From: Vibrio mediterranei
Lineage (GTDB): Bacteria > Pseudomonadota > Gammaproteobacteria > Enterobacterales > Vibrionaceae
Reading direction: 5' to 3'
Assembly (NCBI RefSeq): GCF_900088415.1
Contig: NZ_FLLQ01000001.1
Location: 186,001 to 250,000, forward strand
DNA length: 64,000 bases
This document shows positions 36,847 to 46,279 of the stretch, piece by piece. Each line of letters starts with the position of its first letter. Within the stretch, counting starts at the first letter, position 1. Both the position numbers and the translations under genes were made by a program. The notes below the pieces were generated by a model that worked only from the letters and a program-made list of their open reading frames with translations, had not been told where the DNA came from and searched no databases.

Positions 36847-38991
36847 GTGGAGAGAAATAATAAGGATAATTGGTTAGAAGCGGTTCAATGGCTATGTCGG
36901 CATTTTGAAGTACGTTGTCATCCAGTAAAAATAAAATCAGGGTTACCTCTAGATGACGGTAAGCTATCAGAAAGTTTGTTTGTTCGAGCATTGGAACGAC
37001 ATGAAATTGATATTATGGAGCTGTCGACTAACGAGCTTACCAAAGCCTCTTTGCCGTGTGTAGTCATCGAAAGTAAAGAACGAACCCCGTTAATTATTAC
37101 ATGCATAGACGGGCAGCAAGTTACGTATCTTGAGGTGGCGAATGACTTTCAACAATCAACGGTTGATTTTTCAGAGTTCAGAACTCGTGTTGACAAACCT
37201 TTATGGCAAATCAACGCAGCCAGTAAAGTCGATCAACGTGCTGAGGATTTAAAACAGCGAACTCCTACACACTGGTTGTTAATGACGCTCAAAGAAGTAA
37301 AGTCATGGTATCGTGATCTCCTAGTCGCTTCTTTTGTTATTAATGTCCTAGCTCTTGTCGTGCCTCTGTTTACGATGAACGTTTACGATCGAGTGGTACC
37401 TAATCAGGCCTTTAATACGCTATGGGTATTATCTGCCGGCGTCGCTATTGTTATTGTGTTTGATTGGATACTAAAGGAGTCACGTAGTTCAGTAACCGAT
37501 ATGGCTAGTCGCTATGTTGACAACAAACTCTCCTCGCAACTATTCAGTAAAACAATGGGCATGAAGTTGGAAAACCGTCCTCAATCGGTTGGTGCGTTTT
37601 CGAGACAGCTTCAAGACTTTGATTCAGTCAAAGAGTTTTTGACTTCAGTGACGTTAGTGACCTTGGTCGATTTACCATTTACGGTCTTGTTTTTGGTGCT
37701 AATCGGTTGGTTGGGTGGAGCTATGATGCTGATCCCTATGGGGGTTATGTTGTTACTGGTCACTATTAGTATTGCTATGAAGCGCAAAGTGGAAAGTACG
37801 CTTGAAGAAACCTCTCGATTCTCAACTCAGCGTCAAGCACAGTTAATAGAAAGCCTAAACGCGCTTTCCGAAATAAAACAAAATAACGCTCAAGGATTAC
37901 TCCAAAAGCGTTGGGAGCAAGTTGTCGCATCGCTTTCTACTTGGCAAACCCGCTCAAGAACCTACACCAATATCATTTCACATAGTATTCGATCTAGCCA
38001 ACAGGTGGTGACGGTGTCACTTATTGTGTTTGGTGTTTATCAGATTTCGGAGGGGCTACTGACGATGGGAGGACTCATCGCCATTGTCATGCTTAGTGGT
38101 AGAGCTGGAAGTTCAATTAATCAGTTATCAATGCTGATGCTGAGATATCAGCAGTCGAAAACTGCAATGGAAGGGCTAAACCAAATCATGAGTTTGCCTC
38201 AAGAGGACACCAATCATCAGGTATTAGAAAGGGGAACGTTTAAAGGGAGAATTAAACTCGATAATGTTGGGTTTATTTATCCCGAAATGCAGTCTGAAGT
38301 TCTTTCTGGCATTGATCTTGAAATCCAGGCAGGAGAGCGGGTTGGCATAGTCGGTGCTGCGGGGGCGGGTAAATCGACGTTGATGTCTTTACTGTTAAAA
38401 CAATATGCTCCTAGCAGTGGTCAGGTGTATTTTGAGGGGTTGGATTCAAAATTATGGCCGCATAGTGTCCTTCGTGAAACGACGGGCTGGGTAGCTCAAC
38501 ATAGCGTGCTGTTTTTCGGGTCTGTGTTCGAAAATATCACCTTTGGCGATACTCAGTTTGATGAGAAAAGACTAGCGTATGCTATTCAGTTCTCCGGTCT
38601 AAACGATTATATGCCACGTTTGGTTAATGGGTTAGAAACGCAGGTAGGAGAAGGTGGACGGAACTTGTCCGGAGGACAACGACAAGCCGTCGCTTTAGCA
38701 CGTGCATTATATCGTCAACCAAAACTGCTTGCTCTTGATGAACCAACTAGTGCTCTGGACAGTCAAGCAGAGCAACGCTTCTATCAAGCGCTGTTAAGGA
38801 TGCCCAAAGATATCACCATGGTGATTAGTTCTCATAGACAGTCATTTTTGGCGTTGTGTGACCGTGTGCTCGTCCTTGAGAGGGGAAAGATTGTTTTAGA
38901 GGGCACTCCAAAAGAAATCTTCGAGCGTAGGTCTAGCAAACATAAAGTAAAGAATATCTCTGTCGTAAAAGGAGGTAATCATGAGCACTAG
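36847..38991 (+). CDS. type I secretion ABC transporter (LapB/RtxB-like)
   Basis: 714 residues. Residues 1-140 form a C39-like domain without the catalytic Cys-His pair, used to bind the substrate rather than cut it. A transmembrane domain follows (about 155-435), then the ATPase with Walker A GAAGAGKST near 502, signature LSGGQ near 607 and Walker B LLALDEPTSALD. It drives export of the adhesin. The GTG start at 36847 is forced: TAG precedes it in frame, TAGGGA gives the ribosome site, and the ATG five bases earlier is in a frame that stops after 11 codons. It overlaps the next gene by 11 bases. Confidence 0.95.
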   Translation: MERNNKDNWLEAVQWLCRHFEVRCHPVKIKSGLPLDDGKLSESLFVRALERHEIDIMELSTNELTKASLPCVVIESKERTPLIITCIDGQQVTYLEVANDFQQSTVDFSEFRTRVDKPLWQINAASKVDQRAEDLKQRTPTHWLLMTLKEVKSWYRDLLVASFVINVLALVVPLFTMNVYDRVVPNQAFNTLWVLSAGVAIVIVFDWILKESRSSVTDMASRYVDNKLSSQLFSKTMGMKLENRPQSVGAFSRQLQDFDSVKEFLTSVTLVTLVDLPFTVLFLVLIGWLGGAMMLIPMGVMLLLVTISIAMKRKVESTLEETSRFSTQRQAQLIESLNALSEIKQNNAQGLLQKRWEQVVASLSTWQTRSRTYTNIISHSIRSSQQVVTVSLIVFGVYQISEGLLTMGGLIAIVMLSGRAGSSINQLSMLMLRYQQSKTAMEGLNQIMSLPQEDTNHQVLERGTFKGRIKLDNVGFIYPEMQSEVLSGIDLEIQAGERVGIVGAAGAGKSTLMSLLLKQYAPSSGQVYFEGLDSKLWPHSVLRETTGWVAQHSVLFFGSVFENITFGDTQFDEKRLAYAIQFSGLNDYMPRLVNGLETQVGEGGRNLSGGQRQAVALARALYRQPKLLALDEPTSALDSQAEQRFYQALLRMPKDITMVISSHRQSFLALCDRVLVLERGKIVLEGTPKEIFERRSSKHKVKNISVVKGGNHEH

Positions 38992-40309
38992 TCACATCGA
39001 ATGGAATAATCGTCAATTGGCTTACCGTTCACGAAAACTCATTTGGATAATTGCAGTCTTGGTAGTCGTTATTGTTGCCTGGGCAGCATGGGCAACCTTA
39101 GACGAGGTAGTCGTTGGAGAAGGCTCTGTGGTACCAAGCCAATCGGTTCAGACAATACAATCCTTAGAGGGAGGGTTGATCGAGAATATTCTTGTCAGGC
39201 AGGGGGATTCGGTTATTAAGGGTCAACCGTTAGCTGTTTTGGATGACACTCGATTTCGGGCTTCGTTTCAAGAATCTGGTAAGCAATTTGATAGCCTAAG
39301 TGCGCAAAAGGTGAGATTAGAAGCTGAGTTGGCATCTGTAAAAGTCGATAACAAACAGAGCGACTGGCAAAGCCAAGTTACTATTACTCCTATCGACATC
39401 GTCACTAATGATAACTCAAGTGCAGCGTTGTTTAATGCTAAGGCCAATTACTATGAGCGACTTGAACAGGTGACATCTGAATTAGAAGAATCCAAGCTCC
39501 GCATTGAACAGCAGGCACAAGCATACAGTGATACCCAGTCTAGTGTCCGTACATTGCAGAGCAGCCTAACCATTGTAAGAAAAGAGCGTGATCTTCTTAA
39601 GTCTGTTGTGGAAAGCGGTGCGGTCGCTGAAGTGGAACTTTTGAAACTCAACCGCGACGTAATACGATTGGAAGGCGACTTATCGAGTGCAAAAGTGTCT
39701 GCTCAAAAACAACGTGCCGCGTATTCAGAAGCAATCGCGGACCATCGTGGTATCGCTCTCAACTTCAGAACTAAAGCGCAAGGACAACTCAATGAAGTTT
39801 CAGCAACGTTAGCCCAACTTAATGAAAGCCGACAAGCAATTGCTGACCAACTTCGAAGAACTCAAATTACCTCTCCTGTCGATGCAACTGTTAAAGATGT
39901 GTTCGTTCGAACCATTGGTGGTGTCGTTCGTCCAGGAGAACCCATTATGGAATTAGTGCCAAAAAACTCGGCCTTGATCGTAGAAGCCAAGATTGCTCCA
40001 AAAGATATTGCTTTTATTTCAGTAGGTTTGGAGGCAACAGTTAAATTTTCGGCCTATGATTTTGTTATATATGGTGGACAAAAAGGCAAAGTGACATATG
40101 TCAGTGCCGATGCGCTGCAAACTGAGGATGGTGCGGCTTACTATCGAGCTCACATTGAACTGGATCAGCAAGCACTCGAACAAAAATCCTTTACAGTCAT
40201 TCCTGGGATGCAGGCAGCAGTGGACATCTTAACCGGGGAAAAAACAGTTTTGAGTTATTGGTTAAAACCAATACTGAGAGCGAAACAGAACTCTTTACGA
40301 GAACGATAA
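38981..40309 (+). CDS. type I secretion membrane-fusion protein (HlyD/LapC-like)
   Basis: 442 residues. One N-terminal membrane helix (about 19-38) is followed by a periplasmic part with the biotinyl-lipoyl halves (SLEGGLIENILVRQGDSV), a long coiled coil (about 90-290, with Ser/Gln-rich heptads), the return lipoyl half (RTQITSPVDATVKDV) and a beta-barrel end. It links the inner-membrane ABC transporter to the TolC-like channel. AGGAGG lies seven bases before its ATG, inside the end of the ABC gene. Confidence 0.94.
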   Translation: MSTSHIEWNNRQLAYRSRKLIWIIAVLVVVIVAWAAWATLDEVVVGEGSVVPSQSVQTIQSLEGGLIENILVRQGDSVIKGQPLAVLDDTRFRASFQESGKQFDSLSAQKVRLEAELASVKVDNKQSDWQSQVTITPIDIVTNDNSSAALFNAKANYYERLEQVTSELEESKLRIEQQAQAYSDTQSSVRTLQSSLTIVRKERDLLKSVVESGAVAEVELLKLNRDVIRLEGDLSSAKVSAQKQRAAYSEAIADHRGIALNFRTKAQGQLNEVSATLAQLNESRQAIADQLRRTQITSPVDATVKDVFVRTIGGVVRPGEPIMELVPKNSALIVEAKIAPKDIAFISVGLEATVKFSAYDFVIYGGQKGKVTYVSADALQTEDGAAYYRAHIELDQQALEQKSFTVIPGMQAAVDILTGEKTVLSYWLKPILRAKQNSLRER

Positions 40310-40327
40310 TAACGACAAGGAAAAAGT

Positions 40328-41644
40328 ATGCGTTGTTCAAAGCTCATGCTGTCTATGTGTGTGGCGTTTGCATCTCAAGCTCACGCGATCTCACTAGAAG
40401 AGTCAGTAGCATTTGCAATCGATTATAGTCCAGAAGTACTTGCCCAGTACTCTAGGTATCAATCGGTAATTAGAGATGGTGATGCAGCCAGTGGTTATCG
40501 CTTACCGCAAGTAAATCTGTATGCTGCGGCAGGTGTTGAAGAGACTCGTTATAACAATGGTAATTATATCGACCCAGATGATAGGCGACTAAACCGAACC
40601 GAATTAGGCGTTCGGGTATCGCAGCTGTTATTTGATGGATTCGGTACTAGTGCGAATGTAAAACGCCTTGGCTATGAGGCTGAAGCTGAGCGTCTAACCC
40701 TGATTTCAAGGGCTGAAAATGTATCGCTTGATGTTGTCAGAATATATTTGGAGCTATTAGAAGCAGAAACGTTACTGCAATTGGCTAATAGGAATGTGCT
40801 TGAGCACCAAGAAATATATCAAGACGTGTTAGACAAAAAACAGAAAGGGTTGGCAAGTAATTCAGATTTAGCACAGATCTCAGCACGTGTCGCGACGGCA
40901 CAGTCATCTCAAATATCGGCTCAAAACAACCTCTATGATTTGAAAACACAGTTTTTGCGCTTAGTAGGCAAGCCTGGAAGCGAATTGGTCTTTCCAAAAT
41001 TCGACAGTGGATTGCTCCCAAGCACCCTTGATACAGCGATTCAGCAAGCAGTTGATAACCATCCTGAGATTCAAGCTGCAATGATTGATATGGACGCCGC
41101 AAGGCAAGAGATTCGACGTGAAAAAGGCGATTATTATCCGGAAGTTAAATTGGAGCTGCATGCAAACAAAAATCGTAACGTAGGAAACGTAGTGGGTCCA
41201 GATGAAGATATGCGCGCCATGGTGACGCTGGATTACGATATTTTCAGTGGCTTTTCAACCAATGCACGAGTGGAGTCTTCGGCGTGGCGTTTAGAGGAGG
41301 CACGTGCCATAAGAGTACGAACTGAACGTGAAGTAAGAGAGGGTACTGAACTAGCGTGGAATGCTTACTCAATGTTGGAACAACAAATTCGCCTGCTCCA
41401 ACAAAATGTCGATGCGGCAAAAATTGCTGAACTTGGTTACATCCAGCAATTCAATGTAGGACGACGCAGTTTGCTTGATGTCTTGGATGCCAAAGTTGAG
41501 GTCTTTCTTGCTAGACAAAACTATATCCGAAGTAAGTATGATCGCACCTTTGCTGCATATCGACTATTAAACGCGATGGGCGTGCTGACGTACGCATTAC
41601 GTGTTGAACATCCAGACGAGTGGCAAAAAGAAGGAGAGTCGTAA
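40328..41644 (+). CDS. TolC-family outer-membrane channel (LapE/AggA-like)
   Basis: 438 residues. A signal peptide (about 1-20, ending SQAHA) precedes two repeats of the outer membrane efflux protein fold; long coiled helices, TELGVRVSQLLFDGFGTSANV in the first and YDIFSGFSTNARVESS in the second are typical. It completes the tripartite type I export machine for the adhesin. Its stop TAA overlaps the next ATG (TAATG). Confidence 0.93.
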   Translation: MRCSKLMLSMCVAFASQAHAISLEESVAFAIDYSPEVLAQYSRYQSVIRDGDAASGYRLPQVNLYAAAGVEETRYNNGNYIDPDDRRLNRTELGVRVSQLLFDGFGTSANVKRLGYEAEAERLTLISRAENVSLDVVRIYLELLEAETLLQLANRNVLEHQEIYQDVLDKKQKGLASNSDLAQISARVATAQSSQISAQNNLYDLKTQFLRLVGKPGSELVFPKFDSGLLPSTLDTAIQQAVDNHPEIQAAMIDMDAARQEIRREKGDYYPEVKLELHANKNRNVGNVVGPDEDMRAMVTLDYDIFSGFSTNARVESSAWRLEEARAIRVRTEREVREGTELAWNAYSMLEQQIRLLQQNVDAAKIAELGYIQQFNVGRRSLLDVLDAKVEVFLARQNYIRSKYDRTFAAYRLLNAMGVLTYALRVEHPDEWQKEGES

Positions 41645-42261
41645 TGAAGCGATTATTTATCATGGGGCTTCTTCCTTTTTTGCTTATTGGTTGTGCTGAA
41701 TCTCCAAACGTTCAAACTAATAGACATCAAATTGATGATTTACGTGATCAAGACCAAGATGGCGTTATTAATCAAAGAGACCGATGCCTTGATACTCCCA
41801 AGCATGTCGCGGTCGACAATACTGGCTGCGCAGATTGGCAAATTTCCGACAAACCAGTGGTTGTAAGTGTTGACTTTGATTTCGATAAATCAAAATTACG
41901 TTCCGACCAGACGTCTAAAGTGAAGCGACTTGTCGATATGTTGGAGCAATACCCTAACTCCAACGTGGTTCTAATAGGGGATACGAGCTCAGAAGGAACA
42001 GATACTTACAACAAAGCGCTTGCTAAGCGACGCACTGGTGCAATCCGTAATGAGCTTGAGCGAATGGGTATTGAATCAGAACGCATTTCGGAGCAGGAGT
42101 TCACGCAAACAACGTATTACACAGAACAGCTTCATAAACGTAAGCGTCGAACGATAGCGGTTTTTTATCGCCCTGAAATGAAAGTAACCGAGGAGTGGGA
42201 TATCTTTACTTCGGAAAAAAACTTAAGCAGTGCGACTAAGGTGGAGGCTCCCAGTGAATAA
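41644..42261 (+). CDS. OmpA-domain lipoprotein of the adhesin operon
   Basis: 205 residues from the ATG that shares a base with the upstream stop. Signal peptide with lipobox LIGC (Cys17), then a calcium-binding type-3-like segment (DQDQDGVINQRDRC), then an OmpA C-terminal domain (about 75-180) with SVDFDFDKSKL, GDTSSEGT and YNKALAKRRT, which keeps the Asp and Arg used for peptidoglycan binding. It is probably anchored in the outer membrane and holds the wall near the export or adhesion complex. An OmpA-like gene is also present in the Shewanella bpfA operon. Confidence 0.9.
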   Translation: MKRLFIMGLLPFLLIGCAESPNVQTNRHQIDDLRDQDQDGVINQRDRCLDTPKHVAVDNTGCADWQISDKPVVVSVDFDFDKSKLRSDQTSKVKRLVDMLEQYPNSNVVLIGDTSSEGTDTYNKALAKRRTGAIRNELERMGIESERISEQEFTQTTYYTEQLHKRKRRTIAVFYRPEMKVTEEWDIFTSEKNLSSATKVEAPSE

Positions 42262-43168
42262 ACTGAGTATAGTAATTATCGGTAGCATGGCAGTTTCTCC
42301 GTTCGCCCTAGCAGAGCAGAAAATGACACCGCCTTCTATTGTTGCGGTTGAGCACAACTTAGTCCCTTTAATGCAGGCATTAGTTGAAGCAAAGCAATTA
42401 GATATCACTGTTAAGGGTAGTGCTGATGTTCCTTATAGCATCACCAATAACAAACTTGCCATGGGAATTAGCTCTCGTAAATGGAAAGACAGAGAGGTGG
42501 CAAAATTTGTTCAAGTACATGGTTATAAGCCAACGGAGTTGTTCTTTACGGCTGATGTGATAGCAATTGTCGCTAATAAAAGTAATCAAACCCAATCTAT
42601 TTCTGTGGCGGAGCTAAAACGAGTCTTTGGCTGCCATTCACAACCAGATGTGGTGAGGTGGGCGGACGGTAATGGACAGAGCACTATCCCTATGGTTCCT
42701 TTTGCTATCGACAATCAATTAGTAATGCACAAGGAGTTTTCAAGTTGGGTGACATGTAAAGATGACGAATACGTTGCGACGCACTTTGTGTCTGACAAAC
42801 TAACATTTTTAAATGAAATTTCCGGTGAGGAAGGGGCGCTCGGTTATACCGTTTATAGTGATGAACTGAAAGATACCAATATTTTAAAAGTCACCAACCG
42901 TTTTGGTGAGTCTTATGATGTCAATAAAGAAACGATATTGTCTGGACGTTATCCGCTAGCTAGCGTTTACTACATGTATCTAAATCTACCTCCGAATCGA
43001 GAGTATTTTAATGAGCAAGAAGAGTTCTTTATTGGCTTAACGTTGTCTGAAGAGCAGAAACCAGTGCTCAATCGATATGGGTTTATCAGTTTGCCGCCAG
43101 AAGCTATTCAACGTAATCGAATTAGACTAAAGCTAGATGAACCTATGATAGAAGGAGGATATAAATGA
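42254..43168 (+). CDS. PstS-like periplasmic solute-binding protein in the adhesin operon
   Basis: 304 residues from a GTG at 42254 with GGAGG six bases upstream; an 8-base overlap with the OmpA-type gene shows coupling. A signal peptide ends PFALA. The remainder reads as a phosphate-type binding protein (PBP_like_2): LAMGISSRKWKDREV, FTADVIAIVANKSN, SVAELKRVFG and LNRYGFISLP occupy PstS-like positions. No transporter genes are nearby, so it likely senses or presents a ligand instead of feeding uptake. A specific phosphate site cannot be confirmed. Confidence 0.85.
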   Translation: MNKLSIVIIGSMAVSPFALAEQKMTPPSIVAVEHNLVPLMQALVEAKQLDITVKGSADVPYSITNNKLAMGISSRKWKDREVAKFVQVHGYKPTELFFTADVIAIVANKSNQTQSISVAELKRVFGCHSQPDVVRWADGNGQSTIPMVPFAIDNQLVMHKEFSSWVTCKDDEYVATHFVSDKLTFLNEISGEEGALGYTVYSDELKDTNILKVTNRFGESYDVNKETILSGRYPLASVYYMYLNLPPNREYFNEQEEFFIGLTLSEEQKPVLNRYGFISLPPEAIQRNRIRLKLDEPMIEGGYK

Positions 43169-43196
43169 GCTCTTAGGCTTATTGGCCTAAGAACTC
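43168..43196. terminator. hairpin after the adhesin operon
   Basis: GAGCTCTTAGGC and GGCCTAAGAACTC pair with one mismatch around a short loop (12-bp stem). It begins at the last gene's stop. Confidence 0.65.
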
Positions 43197-43217
43197 TTGA
43201 TTGAATGGCTCTAGCTG

Positions 43218-45272
43218 TTAGTTTCCAAAATAGGCGATGACGACTTTGTCGTCGCCTAATTCTCTTGAAAATACGTAAGCGTTGTCATTCGCCAATACTG
43301 TATGTTTTCCTGCTCCTATGGCTGGGTGTCGATCTCTAAATTGTCCAACTGTTTCCCAGTGTTTTAACAACTTTTGCTTATCATTTGAAAGCTCCCAAAT
43401 CATGTCCGAGCGAGTACCTTGATGGAAATCATCTGCATAAGGACCGATGTTTCTTCCCACCTCATCGCCGTAGTAGACTTGAATCGCGCCAGGGCTTAGT
43501 AGCAGGGCATTGGCCGCATTTCGTTGCATGTCATAGTCTTTAAAGCGGCTAAAAAACAATTCTGTGTCATGAGACGACATGTAACTTACTGGATTGAAAT
43601 CAGGTGAACTTTGAATGGAGTCAGCGTAATGCTGATAAGTGTCCGCCATCTGGCTAAAGCATGCAGCGCCTTTGTCGAGCTTCTTTTGCATATCAAAGTT
43701 AATTAAAGCATCAAACCCATCATCAAAGTAGGGGCTTCTGTAGGCGCTGTGCCCCCATACTTCACCCATCATCCAGAAAGGCTGTCCTTCAACGTTATTT
43801 TTTGAACGCCACAACTCAAGACTAGAAGTCGCTTCAGCTTTGAGTCTTTTCCAGACCTCGCCTTCAACGTGCTTGACGGTATCAACTCGATATCCATCTA
43901 TACCGAAGCGTTTAACCCAATCAGTTTGCCATTCGATTAAGTAGTCCGCCACGGTATAATTGTCTCTAGCGACTACTCGTGTGCCTGGGTTATTTAATAG
44001 AAACTCTGGTGGTTGAACGGTTTTATTCGATTCTGTTTTGAAATCTGGCAGACCTGCAAGGGACAAGGTTGTGTCACTAGAGCCTGGCTTATCGTAGCCA
44101 GGTAGACCAGTTCTTACCCAATCAGGTCCCCACCAATCAGCCCAATGGTGTGAGTTGTAATTTATATTGATGTGATAACTGTGCCAATTTTCACCTTTCT
44201 TAGGTGCCCATTGTGTCCAGGTCTTTGGAAGTACATTGGTAGCTTTGGCAACATCAATGTGGTCGAATTGGAGGTCGGCAAGTGTTGAATAGCCTGGATG
44301 ATTAATGACAGCGTCCAACAAAACCTTTATCCCACGCTTATGGGCTTCAGAAACAAGCTGCTTCAAATCATTATCATTACCAAAGCTCTGGTCAATTTTG
44401 GTGAAGTCGCGAGCCCAGTAACCATGATAGGCATAAAATGGAAACGATCCGCTATCGCCACCCCCAACAAAACCATGTACCTGCTCTACGATGGGAGAAA
44501 GCCAGATCACGTTGGTACCAAGCGCTTTAATATAATCTAGCTTTTCAGTGACGCCTTTTAAGTCGCCACCATGAAATGTCCCGACCTCATCTTTACCATC
44601 TTTTTGACGTCCATAAGGTTGTATTGCCTCCGGGTTGGAATCTTTAAAACGATCGACCATGACGAAATAGATGTTGGCGTTTCTATAATCGAACTTGGTG
44701 TTCGATTGGACTGATTTAACTGACTCTAACAAGGTTAGACCGCCACTCGATGCGTTTGGTTGTAGTGAGACTTGACCATTATGTACAGTGACTACTGAAC
44801 CTGAAAACACATCCTTCAACTGTGTCCCGTCGGGGTAAGAGCTTCCTAGATCAATAGTTTGGAGCTGGTTAGGGAGCTGTTCGCACCTAACATTTGGTAT
44901 TGGACGTTTAAACTCAGTTTTAGCCACTTTTTTAGGTTGTCGTTTAAAGGTCAACGTGTGAAGTTTTTCATCGTAGATGAAGGCGTAGTCTCCGGTGAAC
45001 CTAATATTCAAAGGCAAAGTAGATATTTTGTCGCATAGTAGAGGAACTGGAGTGTTGAACTTAACCTTATTGGGCAGCTCATTATTGCAGAGCGTGTCTA
45101 TAGCGCTGATCTCGAGCTGATACTTATCTTTATTAAGAGTGACGACTAATGGTGTTGTAGGGTCTAGTGGATAGTCTCTGCTCGTTGTGGAGGTAGAGAT
45201 GGTTAAGTAGGGTGATGCAAATAGCGATGGCGAAGCCAACAGCATACAAGCAAGTAGGGTCTTATGTTTCAT
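43218..45272 (-). CDS. malS: periplasmic alpha-amylase (MalS-like, GH13)
   Basis: 684 residues from the ATG at 45272; the alternative ATG two codons upstream has its ribosome site too close, whereas AACGGA is well placed for this one. Signal peptide MKHKTLLACMLLASPSLFAS. The N-terminal domain is followed by a GH13 barrel: LDAVINHPG, GYRVDTVKHV with nucleophile Asp near residue 464, GEVWG with the acid Glu, and SSHDT. Length and layout match E. coli MalS (676). It cuts maltodextrins in the periplasm. MalT-box-like repeats lie upstream. The name is by similarity. Confidence 0.87.
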   Translation of the reverse strand: MKHKTLLACMLLASPSLFASPYLTISTSTTSRDYPLDPTTPLVVTLNKDKYQLEISAIDTLCNNELPNKVKFNTPVPLLCDKISTLPLNIRFTGDYAFIYDEKLHTLTFKRQPKKVAKTEFKRPIPNVRCEQLPNQLQTIDLGSSYPDGTQLKDVFSGSVVTVHNGQVSLQPNASSGGLTLLESVKSVQSNTKFDYRNANIYFVMVDRFKDSNPEAIQPYGRQKDGKDEVGTFHGGDLKGVTEKLDYIKALGTNVIWLSPIVEQVHGFVGGGDSGSFPFYAYHGYWARDFTKIDQSFGNDNDLKQLVSEAHKRGIKVLLDAVINHPGYSTLADLQFDHIDVAKATNVLPKTWTQWAPKKGENWHSYHININYNSHHWADWWGPDWVRTGLPGYDKPGSSDTTLSLAGLPDFKTESNKTVQPPEFLLNNPGTRVVARDNYTVADYLIEWQTDWVKRFGIDGYRVDTVKHVEGEVWKRLKAEATSSLELWRSKNNVEGQPFWMMGEVWGHSAYRSPYFDDGFDALINFDMQKKLDKGAACFSQMADTYQHYADSIQSSPDFNPVSYMSSHDTELFFSRFKDYDMQRNAANALLLSPGAIQVYYGDEVGRNIGPYADDFHQGTRSDMIWELSNDKQKLLKHWETVGQFRDRHPAIGAGKHTVLANDNAYVFSRELGDDKVVIAYFGN

Positions 45273-45387
45273 GCTCATTCCGTTGTTCTAATAATCCGAG
45301 GTTACTGTAAGTTGCCTCAAGCGGTTTCACATCATTCCCATGCTCTACGCCTCAAAGTCAGAGTAAGCTCACATAACGGATTCTTAG

Positions 45388-45411
45388 GGATGAGTTAGAG
45401 GGGGATGAGTT
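45388..45411 (-). promoter_or_regulatory. two MalT-box-like repeats
   Basis: GGGATGAGTT (45388-45397) and GGGGATGAGTT (45401-45411) are direct repeats matching the core of the MalT box GGGGA(T/G)GAGG. They lie 116-139 bases upstream of the amylase start, between divergent genes. Confidence 0.5.
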
Positions 45412-45442
45412 CGTAGAAAGAAATAATAGGTATCATCGAGAG

Positions 45443-46018
45443 ATGAAATTAAGAATATTGTTGTTATCACTACTGATTCCCTCTATCTGCTTTGCTATGA
45501 CTACATGGCCATCTCGTTATGTGATGGGAGAGTTGCCATTAAGTGACTTAAATCAGGTTAGGTCGCTGTCTGATGTATATGATTGTGGTGAAATAGAACA
45601 TCAGCGTTATTGCGGTTTTGACACAAACTACCGTGGCATTCCTATGGTGGCTGAGATCGATGTTGTGAATCAGTCAGTAGCGCGAGTGTCTTTTTTCATA
45701 CCAATGACGGTTACAAATTACACCAGGCTTCAGACCTTACTACGTTCTGACGGCTATCAATTAAAAAGCGTTAAAATAGCGGGTAAGGAATTGATTGTTG
45801 AAGATTTAATCAATCAGGATTTACCTCATATAGCCGATAAGAAACTCATAGAATTTTTGAACTTATATCCCATTTCTGAGTCCAAACTATTTACCTGGAT
45901 CCGCAAAAATGAGATTCAGAATACGTTAGCAACAGAAACGCTTTTAATGACAAGTGACAAAGAGCAAATCATGCTCACTTGGGACTTTCCCCAGTTTTCT
46001 AACACTGTCACACAATAG
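45443..46018 (+). CDS. secreted protein of unknown function
   Basis: 191 residues with a signal peptide (MKLRILLLSLLIPSICFA). The mature part has two Cys (DCGEIEHQRYCGF), probably a disulfide in the periplasm, and alternates strands and short helices. I recognise no family. It is divergent from the amylase, 170 bases away; no operon partner and no obvious terminator. Confidence 0.72.
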   Translation: MKLRILLLSLLIPSICFAMTTWPSRYVMGELPLSDLNQVRSLSDVYDCGEIEHQRYCGFDTNYRGIPMVAEIDVVNQSVARVSFFIPMTVTNYTRLQTLLRSDGYQLKSVKIAGKELIVEDLINQDLPHIADKKLIEFLNLYPISESKLFTWIRKNEIQNTLATETLLMTSDKEQIMLTWDFPQFSNTVTQ

Positions 46019-46090
46019 TCTTACGACTGTCATTTCAATGTTACATTCAAAAAGTAACTTGAATTGCGTAAAGTATAGAAGGAGTTAACC

Positions 46091-46183
46091 ATGAAAAAAA
46101 TGAGACGTGCACAGCTTCATCGTTGTCGTATTCAATACTGGAAAGAAACAAACCAGAAAACAACGGATAAAGTAAAAGCGTAA
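46091..46183 (+). CDS. 30-residue basic peptide with strong ribosome site
   Basis: AAGGAG six to eight bases before an ATG opens a 30-codon frame starting MKKMRRAQLHRCRIQYWKET and ending KVKA. It is strongly basic (about ten Lys/Arg/His) with one Cys and no hydrophobic span, so it may bind nucleic acid or the ribosome. A strong terminator follows 25 bases after the stop. The unit is short and self-contained, between the secreted protein gene and the alx leader. A small RNA is the alternative. Confidence 0.6.
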   Translation: MKKMRRAQLHRCRIQYWKETNQKTTDKVKA

Positions 46184-46207
46184 TCAAGCTTTACAAACCA
46201 AGACGTG

Positions 46208-46239
46208 AAACCAGCATAAAAAGAAAGTGCTGGTTTTTT
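46208..46239 (+). terminator. Rho-independent terminator after the 30-residue gene
   Basis: AAACCAGCA, 11-base loop, TGCTGGTTT, then T. Confidence 0.92.
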
Positions 46240-46279
46240 CGTTTTTAGCCCACAAAAAAGATAGACAACCTCAAATTTG

